From assembly GCA_021791895.1 (NCBI GenBank), contig JAJYVS010000008.1, forward strand, positions 17,973-81,972: DNA of 64,000 bases, given 5' to 3'. The translations under genes and the position numbers were made by a program. Of this stretch, positions 25,544 to 34,130 are shown piece after piece. This DNA is from Actinomycetes bacterium. Its GTDB lineage: Bacteria; Actinomycetota; Acidimicrobiia; Acidimicrobiales; RAAP-2. The notes below the pieces were generated by a model. It did not search any database, was not told the DNA's origin, and worked only from the letters and a program-made list of their open reading frames with translations. Each line of letters begins with the position of its first letter. The stretch's first letter is position 1.

Positions 25544-26938
25544 ATGAATGGGAGCAATGAACCCCGAGTGGCAAAGCACTCCGGATCCTGGGCCACCCGG
25601 CCCCCCGGGGTGCCTGGCGCAGTACCGCCACCGTCGGTGCCGCTGTCGTTCCTGGCAGCGGCGTCCATCGGCATCGTCGCCTGCGGCGTTGCCTTGGGCT
25701 GGGTACGGGCCGCGGCGGTCGCCGACCCCAACAGCGACTCGGCGATCGCTGCCGTGCACTTCGGGGTGCTCGCCGCGCTGACCATGGGCATCCTCGGCGC
25801 CACCCATCAGTTCACCCCAGTCATCACTGGCCGGCCCCTGCGGTCGGTGCGCGTGGCTCACGCCACGTTCGTCGTGTGGCTAGCGACGTCGTGGCTGCTG
25901 CCGCTCGGAGTCGGCTTCGAACAAACCGTCTTGACCGCTGCGAGCGGCAGTCTCGCCGTGGTGGGACTTGTCCTGCTCGTTTGGAACTTCGCGGGGCCCT
26001 TGTCGGTAGGAGCGAAGGGATCTCCGGTCACCGGCCTTCGCCTCGCCTTTCTCGGCGCCGTGGCAACCACGCTGTTCGGCGCCACTTTCATCGGCGACCG
26101 TCAGGGCAACTGGTTCGCCCTCTCCGCCCACGTCGACTCGGCGATGGGTGTGCTTGGTCTGTTCGCCTGGCTGGGGGTCACCTACATCTCGGTTTCGCAG
26201 AAACTGTGGCCCATGTTCATGCTCGCCCACGTTCCCGGCCAGCACCGCTCTGGGAGGGTGGAGGTGTGGGCTACCTGGTTCGGTGCCGCCGTCTTGGCCG
26301 GGGGGCTGGCCAACGGGAACCCCGTCTCCGAGTGGGCCGGCGCCAGTGTGCTCGGCGTCGGCCTCAGCGCCCACCTCGTGTCGCTGGGCGCGCATCTCCA
26401 CCACCGCCGCCGCAAGGCCGACCTGCATCTGGCCTTCGTCGTCACCGCCGGCGCATGGCTGGTCGTTTCCGCCGGGCTCGCTCTTGCCGGGGCACTCGTC
26501 CTCCCTCACCACCACCTCGAGGGGGTCGCGCTCGTGACCGCAGCCATGGTCGCCAGTGGTGGCTGGCTGCTCGAAGCACTCGTTGGTCACGCCCACAAGG
26601 TTGTGCCGTTCATCGCGTGGTCACTGCTGCGCTCGCAGGGCACGCCGAGCGGACCGTCGGGCAAGCCCCTCATGTTCGCCGATCTCTACCATCACGGTTG
26701 GGCTACGGCCACCTACGGATTCGTCACCGCCGGCATCGGCGCGCTATGCGTCGGGTTCGGCACGCGCTCCGCGTCGGTGATCGCGGCCGGCGGCGTCCTC
26801 CTGGCAGCAACAGGCATCGTGGCCGCTGCCAACCTGTCAGCGCGTTTTATCCATCAATTGCGCGCGGTCCGGACAGGTTCCGGCGTCTCGTCTATCGAGA
26901 CCATCGACCGGTCGGAGCCCACTGAGCGCCGGATGTGA
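25544..26938 (+). CDS. NnrS / heme-copper oxidase subunit I-like membrane protein
   Basis: 464 residues with about 12 hydrophobic segments. Motifs resemble oxidase subunit I-like and NnrS proteins of denitrifiers: AAVHFGVLAALTMGILGATHQF, ALSAHVDSAMGVLGLFAWLG and ALVGHAHKVVPFIAW place histidines inside membrane segments, as possible heme or copper ligands. GGGGGAAG precedes ATG 25544. It has no obvious partner subunits (no CuA or cytochrome c gene), so it is unlikely to be a respiratory terminal oxidase on its own. The hemerythrin and DUF2249 neighbours favour a nitric-oxide-related role (inference). Confidence 0.65.
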   Translation: MNGSNEPRVAKHSGSWATRPPGVPGAVPPPSVPLSFLAAASIGIVACGVALGWVRAAAVADPNSDSAIAAVHFGVLAALTMGILGATHQFTPVITGRPLRSVRVAHATFVVWLATSWLLPLGVGFEQTVLTAASGSLAVVGLVLLVWNFAGPLSVGAKGSPVTGLRLAFLGAVATTLFGATFIGDRQGNWFALSAHVDSAMGVLGLFAWLGVTYISVSQKLWPMFMLAHVPGQHRSGRVEVWATWFGAAVLAGGLANGNPVSEWAGASVLGVGLSAHLVSLGAHLHHRRRKADLHLAFVVTAGAWLVVSAGLALAGALVLPHHHLEGVALVTAAMVASGGWLLEALVGHAHKVVPFIAWSLLRSQGTPSGPSGKPLMFADLYHHGWATATYGFVTAGIGALCVGFGTRSASVIAAGGVLLAATGIVAAANLSARFIHQLRAVRTGSGVSSIETIDRSEPTERRM

Positions 26939-26946
26939 CCTGATGC

Positions 26947-26966
26947 GAGAGGAGTCTCTCTTCTCT
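26947..26966 (+). terminator. Short hairpin with pyrimidine tract
   Basis: GAGAG-GAGT-CTCTC followed by TTCTCT, nine bases after the membrane-protein stop. Weak but well placed. Confidence 0.4.
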
Positions 26967-27081
26967 GAAGCGAGCCCGAATACCTCGGAGAGTCGTGCGA
27001 CTCGAGATCCGTATCGAGGTCGGTAGGAAGCCAGAGGCGTTCCCCAACGGCCAGCTCAGCCAGCGACCTGCTTGAGCAGCC

Positions 27082-28047
27082 TCACGCCTGGGTTCCTGCC
27101 GGCCGGCCGATGCGCACCCGCCACACCTCGGGACCAGCTTCGAGGTAGTCCCAGCTGTAGCGGCCGGCGTGCTGGGCGTCGAACTGGTAGCGAAGGGGCC
27201 GGGGGTCGTGGTCGTTCACAAGGACAAACGCGGTACCTGCCCCGAGGGCGCCATAAGCGGCGAAGATCCTCGCATGGCGCTCGGCCGGGGCGAGCACACG
27301 CACGTCGAGCACGGCATCCGCGCTTCCTCCTTCTGGGCGCCTCGGCAACAACGTCACTGGCTCGGTCGTCGCCGAGCTCACGAGCCGGTGGAGGACCACG
27401 GTGACCCGCCCGGCGAGCTCGGGGCGCGCGACCAGCACCGCCGCCCACGTCTCGGCCGCCAGCCGACACGCGGCGTCACCCTGTCCGACATCGGCGAGCT
27501 GTGCGGCTGCACGGAGCAACAGGCGTGTGAGCGTGGCCTCGGTGTCAGGGGTCGCCAGCTCCTCGGGATGCGGCGGCTCGTCCTGCGCTACTTCGGTGAA
27601 GCGCCGCATCTTGACAAGCAGCCCGTCCAGGTCCACCGTAGGGTCGGCTGCGAGCGGAGACAAGAGCAGCTCGTTCTCCTCGGTCACGTGCCCTGCGAAC
27701 AGGACGCCGATCGCCTCCGCTACCGCTGCCGCCGTGGTCCCGTTATCGGCCGTCGCCAGTCGCTCGGCCAGCGAGGTGAGCTTCCGGTGTTCGTCGACCA
27801 TCCGGGCCACCGGCTTAGCAAGATCCTCCTTGGTCGCGGCAGTCCGGTAGAGGGTGTGCTCCTCAGCCAGGGCGTGCGGGAGGACCTCCTTCCCCAGGTA
27901 GACAACGAGTTCGACCGCTGCCGCCTCGTAACGATCGTCTGCCTCGACCGCGGCACGCAACGCTGTGACACGTCGGGCCACGCCGGCAGCGAGCGCGAAG
28001 TGGTGGGTCAGCATCGCCTGCAGGGCGTCGGCATCGGCGCTCGTCAT
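27082..28047 (-). CDS. Hemerythrin-like protein with C-terminal DUF2249 domain
   Basis: Residues ~5-150 form a hemerythrin HHE-type helical bundle with spaced His/Glu ligands (LTHHFALAAGV, HALAEEHTLY, DEHRKL, GHVTEENELLL). A linker follows, then residues ~235-315 form DUF2249 (LDVRVLAPAERHARIFAAY, YSWDYLEAGPEVWRV). Such nonheme diiron proteins bind O2 or NO. ATG 28047 is chosen over 28065 because AAGGAG sits six bases before it. An elaborate inverted-repeat operator lies upstream. Confidence 0.88.
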   Translation of the reverse strand: MTSADADALQAMLTHHFALAAGVARRVTALRAAVEADDRYEAAAVELVVYLGKEVLPHALAEEHTLYRTAATKEDLAKPVARMVDEHRKLTSLAERLATADNGTTAAAVAEAIGVLFAGHVTEENELLLSPLAADPTVDLDGLLVKMRRFTEVAQDEPPHPEELATPDTEATLTRLLLRAAAQLADVGQGDAACRLAAETWAAVLVARPELAGRVTVVLHRLVSSATTEPVTLLPRRPEGGSADAVLDVRVLAPAERHARIFAAYGALGAGTAFVLVNDHDPRPLRYQFDAQHAGRYSWDYLEAGPEVWRVRIGRPAGTQA

Positions 28048-28079
28048 GGTGCGCTCCTTCTTCAAACAGCCTCGGACAC

Positions 28080-28111
28080 TTTATCTCTATAGTCGACTAG
28101 ATAAACTATCT
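28080..28111. promoter_or_regulatory. Nested inverted repeats upstream of the hemerythrin gene
   Basis: TTTATCT-N12-AGATAAA (28080-28105) encloses the perfect palindrome TAGTCGACTA (28090-28099) and abuts AGATA-AAC-TATCT (28099-28111). This AT-rich block begins 33 bases before the ATG, where -10/-35 elements belong. The neighbouring SufR-like regulator is the obvious candidate to bind it. Confidence 0.6.
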
Positions 28112-28390
28112 TGAGGTCCGCCACAAGAGAAGTGGCGAGGCGATCACGCACCCTGTGACGGTCGGGCCCGTGGCTGCTCCAATCTGGATCGGCAACCTCG
28201 TGCGCGGGCCGCTGGCTCACAGGAAACGCGACACTCAAAGGTCCAGCCCAAGTCGCCTTCGTTCGTGCGCTGGGGCGCCCGTTCTTGATCTCCGGCTCCG
28301 AAGGCGCTCAGGGAGTGACGCGCCCAACCTCGCCGGGCCAGTGACCGCCACGGGTCGGTGCCGGGATCGATCGATGCGAGTCCTCGGCCA
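28112..28390. other. Unassigned region
   Basis: Between the hemerythrin promoter and the end of the SufR-like gene. Both-strand ORFs here are short, Arg/Ser-rich shadows; nothing supportable is seen. Confidence 0.4.
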
Positions 28391-29062
28391 TCATGGGGTG
28401 GCCTTGGCCAACGCATCCTCGCTCCGGACCGTGAGCCGGCACCCGGCTCGGTGCGGGTCCTTCGCCACCAATCCCTCGACGGAGAGTCCGCCTAGGCCTT
28501 CGGCCAACCCTTCGGCCAGACCCAGGTGCAACTGGCACACCGTGTCAGGAGACGGCCCCGCCACATCGGCGAACGGGCAGCGCCCCAGCACGAAATCGAC
28601 CTTGCGGCCCCGCTCCACCCGGGTGGGCCTGAATCCTCGTCGCTCGATCTCGCTCTCCAAGAGGAAAAGGGGTTCGCCGCTGCCCGCCAGTTCCGCCCCC
28701 CGCCGATGTCCCTCCTGGCGGCCGATCTGGCGAGGTTCGAGGTGGCGGCGTACTGCGTCGGAGAGCAGGCTTGCCAACCAGGCATAGGCACCCAGGGTGC
28801 CCCAGCGTCCTGCCATCTCGGGCGCCAGGCGGTAGAGCAAACGAGGACGACCGGGCCGGGTGCGTTGCTCGACCTCCTCGACCACAAGGCCGGTGTCCTT
28901 CAATACGGCGAGGTGCTGGCGCACCGCATTGTGGTTCAGCCGCACGAAGTCGGTCAGCTCAGCTACCCCAACAGGGCCAGGCGCCTCGGCGATGTACCGG
29001 AACAGGCGATGACGAGTTGGGTCACCTAGCGCCCGTGCCTCTTGTTGCACCTCATCTTCCAC
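28391..29062 (-). CDS. SufR-like ArsR-fold regulator with cysteine cluster
   Basis: N-terminal winged helix (~residues 5-85): ALGDPTRHRLFRYIAEAPGP, then NHAVRQHLAVLKDTGLV-type recognition helix (NHNAVRQHLAVLKDTGLVVE in the sequence). The C-terminal domain carries CPF-N-VCQLHLGL and AGCRL cysteines, the spacing seen in SufR-type regulators that bind a [4Fe-4S] cluster and respond to NO or oxidants. GTG 29062 (VEDEVQQEARALGDPTRH) is preferred to TTG 29083. Position beside hemerythrin and Fe-S assembly genes suggests it controls this island. It could instead regulate a distant suf operon. Confidence 0.8.
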   Translation of the reverse strand: MEDEVQQEARALGDPTRHRLFRYIAEAPGPVGVAELTDFVRLNHNAVRQHLAVLKDTGLVVEEVEQRTRPGRPRLLYRLAPEMAGRWGTLGAYAWLASLLSDAVRRHLEPRQIGRQEGHRRGAELAGSGEPLFLLESEIERRGFRPTRVERGRKVDFVLGRCPFADVAGPSPDTVCQLHLGLAEGLAEGLGGLSVEGLVAKDPHRAGCRLTVRSEDALAKATP

Positions 29063-29399
29063 GATGGCGCATCTTTCCAACAATCAATCTTCTACCCCAG
29101 ACCATAACAACGATCGCCCCGGCATCGGATCGAAGGGCTGTCGGCAATTGACTTTTGGGCCGGCCCACGAGCACATCTGGTTGCTCTCAACCGAGCAAGG
29201 CCACCTCTTGGACATTCGGCGGCCGGTTCTAGTTGCGCCGTGTCAACCGCTGTCGTGTCTCCTCGGCAGATCCTGCGCGGACCAAGCCGACGAGAAGGAC
29301 TGCTGGAAGAGGTCGTTCTGAGCATCGCGACCGCCCACGCAGTTCACCGATTGAAGACCGGCGTCATGAACCGAGTGGCACTCCCCCAGGACTCCTCGC
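29063..29399. other. Unassigned region upstream of the SufR-like gene
   Basis: AT-rich start (29063-29110) likely carries the regulator's promoter (TAGAAG on the minus strand near 29090). The rest shows no family-like ORF; a faint Ser/Arg-rich frame continues from the TPR remnant. Confidence 0.35.
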
Positions 29400-29611
29400 C
29401 ATCCCGCAGCAATGGCAGGGGTGAGCGCCTCCTCCACGCCGCCCGCCTGCGAGGTGGAGCGACGCCAGGTGCCATGCGTTGTGCTCAGGGAGCCGAGGCT
29501 GTGGTGCCCCACGAAGCCAGGAAGGCCGCGACGGTCATCAACCCCTCACCCAAAGCGGCCGGTGTTGAAGAAGACGTGACCGAGAGCGTGGTGGACCCAG
29601 GGGGTGTCCGA
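29400..29611 (-). pseudogene. TTC38-like TPR protein remnant
   Basis: Three frames in succession rebuild a piece of a tetratricopeptide TTC38-type protein: WVHHALGHVFFNTGRFG, then GEGLMTVAAFLASW, then EHNAWHLASLHLAGG, then GGVEEALTPAI. The H-N-x-W-H-L-A and G-V-E-E-A-L patterns are characteristic. No start, stop or flanking domains remain. Resemblance judged by eye only. Confidence 0.4.
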
Positions 29612-29670
29612 CGTCAATCCGGAGCGCCCCTTCGGCTCACCATGTGGAACCGATGTCGGTCGGTTTTGGA

Positions 29671-30075
29671 TTAGACCTTGCGGACCTGCAAGGGTGGATG
29701 GGCTCTCGCCATCTGGTCGTAGTCGTCGTCCTGGGTCACCACTGGCAACCCGAGGTCGACAGCGGTGGCAGCGATCAGGGTGTCGGTCAGTTTGACCGTC
29801 CGATGTACGCCGGCGCGCCGGCAGTCCATGACGAGGCGAGCCCACGCGCCCATGACGGGTTCGCTGATGGGGACGGGGTCCACCCTCCGAGCCAGCATCA
29901 GCGTGTCTGCCCGGCGCGCTCGCGACTCGACGTCAGTGGCATTCAGCACACCCAGTTCCAGCTCGCCGATGGTCACGACCGACACTGTCACCCGGTCGGG
30001 CAACTCTCCGAGTGGTCGGCCCACCTCACGGGCGATGAACACCGAGGTGTCAAGAAGCCCGACCGGGTCGCTCAA
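29671..30075 (-). CDS. vapC: VapC-type PIN-domain toxin
   Basis: 134 residues of a PIN-domain RNase: LLDTSVFIARE (first Asp), VSVVTIGELELGVL (Glu), LTDTLIAATA (Asp) and VVTQDDDYDQMA, giving the acidic Mg-binding set. The start is a rare TTG at 30075 overlapping the antitoxin stop (TTGA), which predicts low translation coupled to the antitoxin. Intact by length and motifs. Confidence 0.92.
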   Translation of the reverse strand: MSDPVGLLDTSVFIAREVGRPLGELPDRVTVSVVTIGELELGVLNATDVESRARRADTLMLARRVDPVPISEPVMGAWARLVMDCRRAGVHRTVKLTDTLIAATAVDLGLPVVTQDDDYDQMARAHPPLQVRKV

Positions 30076-30317
30076 AGCTCGTCCAAGGTCTGTCCGGCGA
30101 GCACCTCGAGGTCTCCACGCAACCCCGGGTCGGCTGCCCGCTCCGCCAGCTCTCGACGAACGAGGTCACCTGGAAGCCAACGGGACCGCTGGGCCTCGTG
30201 GGGAACGATGTCGGCGACCGCCTCGCCGTGGACCGTGAGGACCACCCGCTCCCCCGCCCGGACAGCATCGATCACCTGGCTGGTCCGATTTCGAAGGTCG
30301 CGCACGCCGATCTCCAT
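30072..30317 (-). CDS. vapB: VapB/Phd-YefM-type antitoxin
   Basis: 81 residues starting MEIGVRDLRNRTSQVIDAVRAGE, the Phd/YefM DNA-binding N-terminus, followed by VVLTVHGEAVADIV and an acidic C-terminus that would cover the toxin. It precedes vapC with a four-base overlap. Its promoter should lie just above 30317, where the plus strand reads TACAGCGTAGCACC. Confidence 0.9.
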   Translation of the reverse strand: MEIGVRDLRNRTSQVIDAVRAGERVVLTVHGEAVADIVPHEAQRSRWLPGDLVRRELAERAADPGLRGDLEVLAGQTLDEL

Positions 30318-30627
30318 GTGCTACAGCGTAGCACCCTATCCTTGCGCCACGTCGGAGGCGACGATCGCCGCGGGTCACTGGCGCTCGGGGAGTGCCCGGG
30401 CGCCGTTCCCTTGCACCGTCATGGCATCGGAGCATCTGATTCGCGGGCCGTTGGTTCGGCGCGATTCTTTGCGCGCGGTCCGCCGGACTCCAAGCTTCCG
30501 TGGCGCCTCCCCTTCCTCGCCAGCATGGCTGCCGGGATCACCACGACGCTGTCGGCAACGAGGGTGTCTGGGGCTGGGGACCAGCGGGATCGGGCATGCG
30601 AGGCTCCGCCCGGTACGTTCTCGGCCC
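30318..30627. other. Intergenic between divergent vapB and mug
   Basis: No credible gene; both-strand ORFs are Arg/Ser-rich shadows. Contains the divergent promoters, including TACGTT (30614-30619) eight bases before the mug ATG, consistent with a leaderless mug transcript. Confidence 0.45.
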
Positions 30628-31200
30628 ATGGAGCAGGCTCTCGCCGATCTGGTGGGTCCCGATCTGCGCGTCCTCTTCTGTGGGATCAACCCTGGAACGC
30701 TTTCAGGTGAACTCGGTCTGCACTTTGCCCGGCCGGGGAACCGGTTCTGGAAATTGCTCTACGCCGGCGGGTTTACTGAGTCAGTTCTCTCACCGGCGGA
30801 GCAGCACATCCTGCCTGAGCTTGGCGTTGGCATCACGAACCTCGTGGGGCGAGTGACAGCGGCGGCGAGTGAGCTCGGAGTCGCTGAGCTGCGTGAAGGC
30901 GCGAAGCGTCTCGAGGTCAAGGCGAAGACGCTGCGGCCCCGGTGCGTCGCGGTGCTCGGACTGGGGGCGTACAGGACGGCCTTCCGCAGACCCGGAGCAA
31001 CGATCGGTCCCCAGCCAGATCTGCTCGGCGAAACCCTCCTTTGGCTCCTACCGAACCCAAGCGGCCTTCAGGCTCGTTATCAAATCCCTGAAATGAACGA
31101 GATGTTCAAATCGCTCTTTCTCGCGACGAAGCGGCCTGACTCCAGACTGGGACATGGCCATCGCGGTCTCCAGCGACACCAACCGATGTCGGAGTCCTGA
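30628..31200 (+). CDS. mug: G/U mismatch-specific DNA glycosylase
   Basis: Removes uracil, ethenocytosine and related bases from mismatches. FCGINPGTLSGELGLHFARPGNRFWKLL is split across the active-site region (NPG and GNRFW motifs), and LPNPSGLQARY matches the C-terminal NPSG-type insertion loop. ATG 30628 begins MEQALADLVGPDLRVLFCG; the ORF-track start at 29644 runs through other genes. 190 residues; the last ~20 (after SLFLATKR) look extra. Confidence 0.93.
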   Translation: MEQALADLVGPDLRVLFCGINPGTLSGELGLHFARPGNRFWKLLYAGGFTESVLSPAEQHILPELGVGITNLVGRVTAAASELGVAELREGAKRLEVKAKTLRPRCVAVLGLGAYRTAFRRPGATIGPQPDLLGETLLWLLPNPSGLQARYQIPEMNEMFKSLFLATKRPDSRLGHGHRGLQRHQPMSES

Positions 31201-31325
31201 GTCCATGGGCATCGGCGACGAGTGACCACTTTCCCCGCTTGCCGCACTCGGCCGAGTTCCGGCCAGCGCCATCTCCCCCTGACCATGTCTGGTCCACAAG
31301 CCGTCAACCGCGGCGGACGGAAGCG

Positions 31326-31643
31326 ATGGCAGGTGGTGATGCCGGATCTGTCCCGGACTGCGAGAGACCCGACCGCCTCGTCGAGCCGGTGACCGAGATG
31401 ACCGGCTGGGTCGCCGATCGCGGCGCCCGGGCGTTCTGCGGCTGCACGTTCGAGTGGCTAGCCGGAGTCCATCTCGAGGTCGATCTACCCTTCCCGAGCG
31501 AGCACGGCTTGGTCGGCGCGACCCGATTGGAGACCGCGACGTGGCGCGGCCAGGAGGTGCCGGTTTCCCCGCTCAACCTGCAACTGGCAGTGGCTCGTCA
31601 CCGCGGCCTCGACGACCGTGTCGCCAAGATCATGAACTGGTAG
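31326..31643 (+). CDS. Hypothetical protein, possible truncated nucleotidyltransferase
   Basis: 105 residues from ATG 31326. The second half (HLEVDLPFPSEHGLVGAT, then PVSPLNLQLAVARHRGLDDRV) resembles the C-terminal part of AbiEii-like or Rossmann-type nucleotidyltransferase proteins that assign a substrate-processing helix after the catalytic Asp pair. The GSx10DxD motif is missing, so this may be a 5'-truncated remnant. It lies 125 bases after mug. Confidence 0.4.
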   Translation: MAGGDAGSVPDCERPDRLVEPVTEMTGWVADRGARAFCGCTFEWLAGVHLEVDLPFPSEHGLVGATRLETATWRGQEVPVSPLNLQLAVARHRGLDDRVAKIMNW

Positions 31644-31754
31644 CCGTGGGCCCCACCCGGGCGTCACCGTCTCGGGCTGGAGGACCAAACTCATGCGGCC
31701 AGCCCGATCGGGATCCATGCCGGCACGACCTCCACGTGCGTCGGCGCTGGACGG

Positions 31755-34130
31755 TCAGCGGTCGGCGACCTTGCGTTCACCGCCCTCGTGGGCCGCTCGT
31801 ATCGCCTCCCAGACCCGCTGCGGTGAAGCCGGCATCGCGATGTCGCGGACGCCGAGGTGGAAGAGCGCGTCGACGACCGCGTTCATCACCGCTGGCGTGG
31901 CCGCGATGGTGCCGGCCTCGCCGACGCCCTTCACACCCAAGGGGTTCGTCGGGCTGGGCGTCACCGTGTTGGCCAGCCGGAGAGCCGGCACATCGGCCGC
32001 CGAGGGGACGAGGTAGTCGGCCAGCGTGGCGGTGCGAAGATTGCCGTCCTCGTCGTAGACGGCCTCCTCGAACAGCGCCTGGGCGAGGCCCTGCACCACG
32101 CCGCCGTGGACCTGGCCCTCGACGATCAGGGGGTTCACCTGATTGCCGCAGTCGTCCACGGCGACGTAGTCGCGCACCGTTACCTGCCCGGTCGCCTCGT
32201 CTACCTCGACCACGCAGGCGTGGGTCCCGAACGGAAAGGTGAAGTTGGGTGGATCCCATGTGACGCTGGCGGACAGACCGGGCTCCATACCGTCGGGAAG
32301 GTTGTGCGCGGTGAACGCCTCGAAGGCGATAACGGCGAACGGCACCGACCGGCTCGGCGACCCGGCGACCCGGAATCCGCCGTCGGCCAGCTCGATGTCC
32401 TCGGGCGCCGCCTCGAGCTGGTGCGCCGCGATCGTCTTCGCCTTCTCCAGCACCTTCTCGGTGGCCAGGTACAGGGCCGTTCCCCCGACCGACAGCGAGC
32501 GCGAGCCGTACGTGTCGAGCCCCGAAGGGGAGACGGCGGTGTCGGAGTGGAGCACGTCCACGTCCGCCGGGTCGATGCCAAGCTTGTCGGCCACGATCAT
32601 CGACCAGCTCGTCTCGTGCCCCTGACCATGGGGGGAGGTACCGGTGACGACCTCGACCTTGGCGGTCGGCAACACCCGGACGGTTGCCGCCTCCCACCCA
32701 CCGGCCGAGTAGTTGAGCGAGGCCAACACCCGGCTCGGCGCCAGGCCGCACATCTCCACGTAGGACGACAGGCCCACGCCGAGGTGGACCCGGCTACCCG
32801 CCGCCCGGCGTTTCGCCTGCTCGTCGCGGATCTTCGCGTACCCGATCAGCTCCAGGGCCTTGTCGAGGGCACCCTCGTAGTTGCCGCTGTCGAACACCAG
32901 GCCGGGAGCCGAGTGGTACGGAAAGGCTTCGGGCGCGATGAAGTTGCGTCGCCGGAGCTCGGCCGGGTCGATACCCACTTCCACCGCCAGCGCGTCCATG
33001 GCCCGCTCGATGGCGTAGGTGGCCTCCGGACGGCCCGCCCCCCGATAGGCGTCGGTCGGCGTCTTGTTGGTGAACACCGAGGTGCACCGAAACGAGTAAG
33101 CGGGGACGTCGTAGACGCCGTGGTACAAGAACGCGCCCAAAAGCGGGATCCCGGGGGTGACCAGCTGTAGATAAGCACCCATGTCGGCCAACAGCCGCAC
33201 CCGCACCCCGGTCACCTTCCCCTCGGCGTCGGCCGCCAGATCGATCTCCTGGACCTGGCCCCGGCCCTGGATCGTGGCCACGCTGTTCTCCGACCGCTCC
33301 TCGGTCCAGCGGATCGGCCGCTTCAGACGCCGGGCGATCGCCAGAGCGAGCAACTCCTCGGCGTACACGTCGAGCTTGGACCCGAAGCCACCCCCGACCA
33401 CCGGAACGACCACTCGGAGCTTGTGCTCGGGGATCCCGCAGGTGATGCCGAGCATGATCTTCAAGATGTGGGGAATCTGGGTGGACGAGTGGACGATGAA
33501 CTCACCCCCGAACGGCTGGGGCAGCACGCACACCCCTCGGGGCTCCATGGCCGACGGGATGAGCCGCTGCTGGACGTAACGCTCGGACACACGGTGGGCG
33601 GCGGAGGCGAACGCCGCTTCGACCATGTCGGGGTCGGGGGTGAGCTCCCAGACATACGAGGTGTTGGTCCCGAGCTCCTCATGGATCACCACCCGGTCGG
33701 ACAGGGCGTCGTCGAGTTCGATCACCGCCGGGAGGGGTTCGTAGTCGACGACCACAGCTCCGAGCGCATCAGCCGCCTGCGAGGACGATTCGGCGACCAC
33801 CACGGCGACGGCGTCGCCCACGTAGTTCGCCTTGTGGACCGCCACTGGGAAGTGGGGAGGGTTCCTCATGTCCGGGGTCACCGGCCACGCGCAGGGCATG
33901 GGTGCCGCCCACTCACCAACGAGATCCGCTCCGGTGAACACCTCCACCACGCCAGGCATCGACCGGGCCGACGACGTGTCGATCGAGCGAATGCAAGCGT
34001 TCGCCAGGACCGAACGCACCACGGCGAGATGGAGTGCACCCGGCACGACCAGGTCGGCTATATAGCGGGCCTCCCCCGTGAGGAGAGCCGGGTCCTCCTT
34101 GCGGAGCATTCGGGTACCGATCACGGGCAT
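31755..34130 (-). CDS. CoxL-like molybdenum hydroxylase large subunit (form II)
   Basis: 791 residues of the xanthine dehydrogenase / aerobic CO dehydrogenase large-subunit family, binding molybdopterin-cytosine dinucleotide. It begins MPVIGTRMLRKEDPALLTGE with a purine-rich ribosome site. VVPVVGGGFGSKLD and TSPHGQGHET are Mo-pterin loops and GVGEAGT carries the catalytic Glu. The active-site loop is AYRGAGR, the form II version, not AYRCSFR of true CO dehydrogenase, so CO oxidation is not implied. No FAD (CoxM) or [2Fe-2S] (CoxS) subunit gene is next to it, which is unusual. Confidence 0.92.
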   Translation of the reverse strand: MPVIGTRMLRKEDPALLTGEARYIADLVVPGALHLAVVRSVLANACIRSIDTSSARSMPGVVEVFTGADLVGEWAAPMPCAWPVTPDMRNPPHFPVAVHKANYVGDAVAVVVAESSSQAADALGAVVVDYEPLPAVIELDDALSDRVVIHEELGTNTSYVWELTPDPDMVEAAFASAAHRVSERYVQQRLIPSAMEPRGVCVLPQPFGGEFIVHSSTQIPHILKIMLGITCGIPEHKLRVVVPVVGGGFGSKLDVYAEELLALAIARRLKRPIRWTEERSENSVATIQGRGQVQEIDLAADAEGKVTGVRVRLLADMGAYLQLVTPGIPLLGAFLYHGVYDVPAYSFRCTSVFTNKTPTDAYRGAGRPEATYAIERAMDALAVEVGIDPAELRRRNFIAPEAFPYHSAPGLVFDSGNYEGALDKALELIGYAKIRDEQAKRRAAGSRVHLGVGLSSYVEMCGLAPSRVLASLNYSAGGWEAATVRVLPTAKVEVVTGTSPHGQGHETSWSMIVADKLGIDPADVDVLHSDTAVSPSGLDTYGSRSLSVGGTALYLATEKVLEKAKTIAAHQLEAAPEDIELADGGFRVAGSPSRSVPFAVIAFEAFTAHNLPDGMEPGLSASVTWDPPNFTFPFGTHACVVEVDEATGQVTVRDYVAVDDCGNQVNPLIVEGQVHGGVVQGLAQALFEEAVYDEDGNLRTATLADYLVPSAADVPALRLANTVTPSPTNPLGVKGVGEAGTIAATPAVMNAVVDALFHLGVRDIAMPASPQRVWEAIRAAHEGGERKVADR

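Noticed and set aside
29644-30627. N-terminal 328 residues of the 518-residue ORF ending in mug
   Set aside because: Runs antisense to vapBC and lacks homology; mug starts at ATG 30628.
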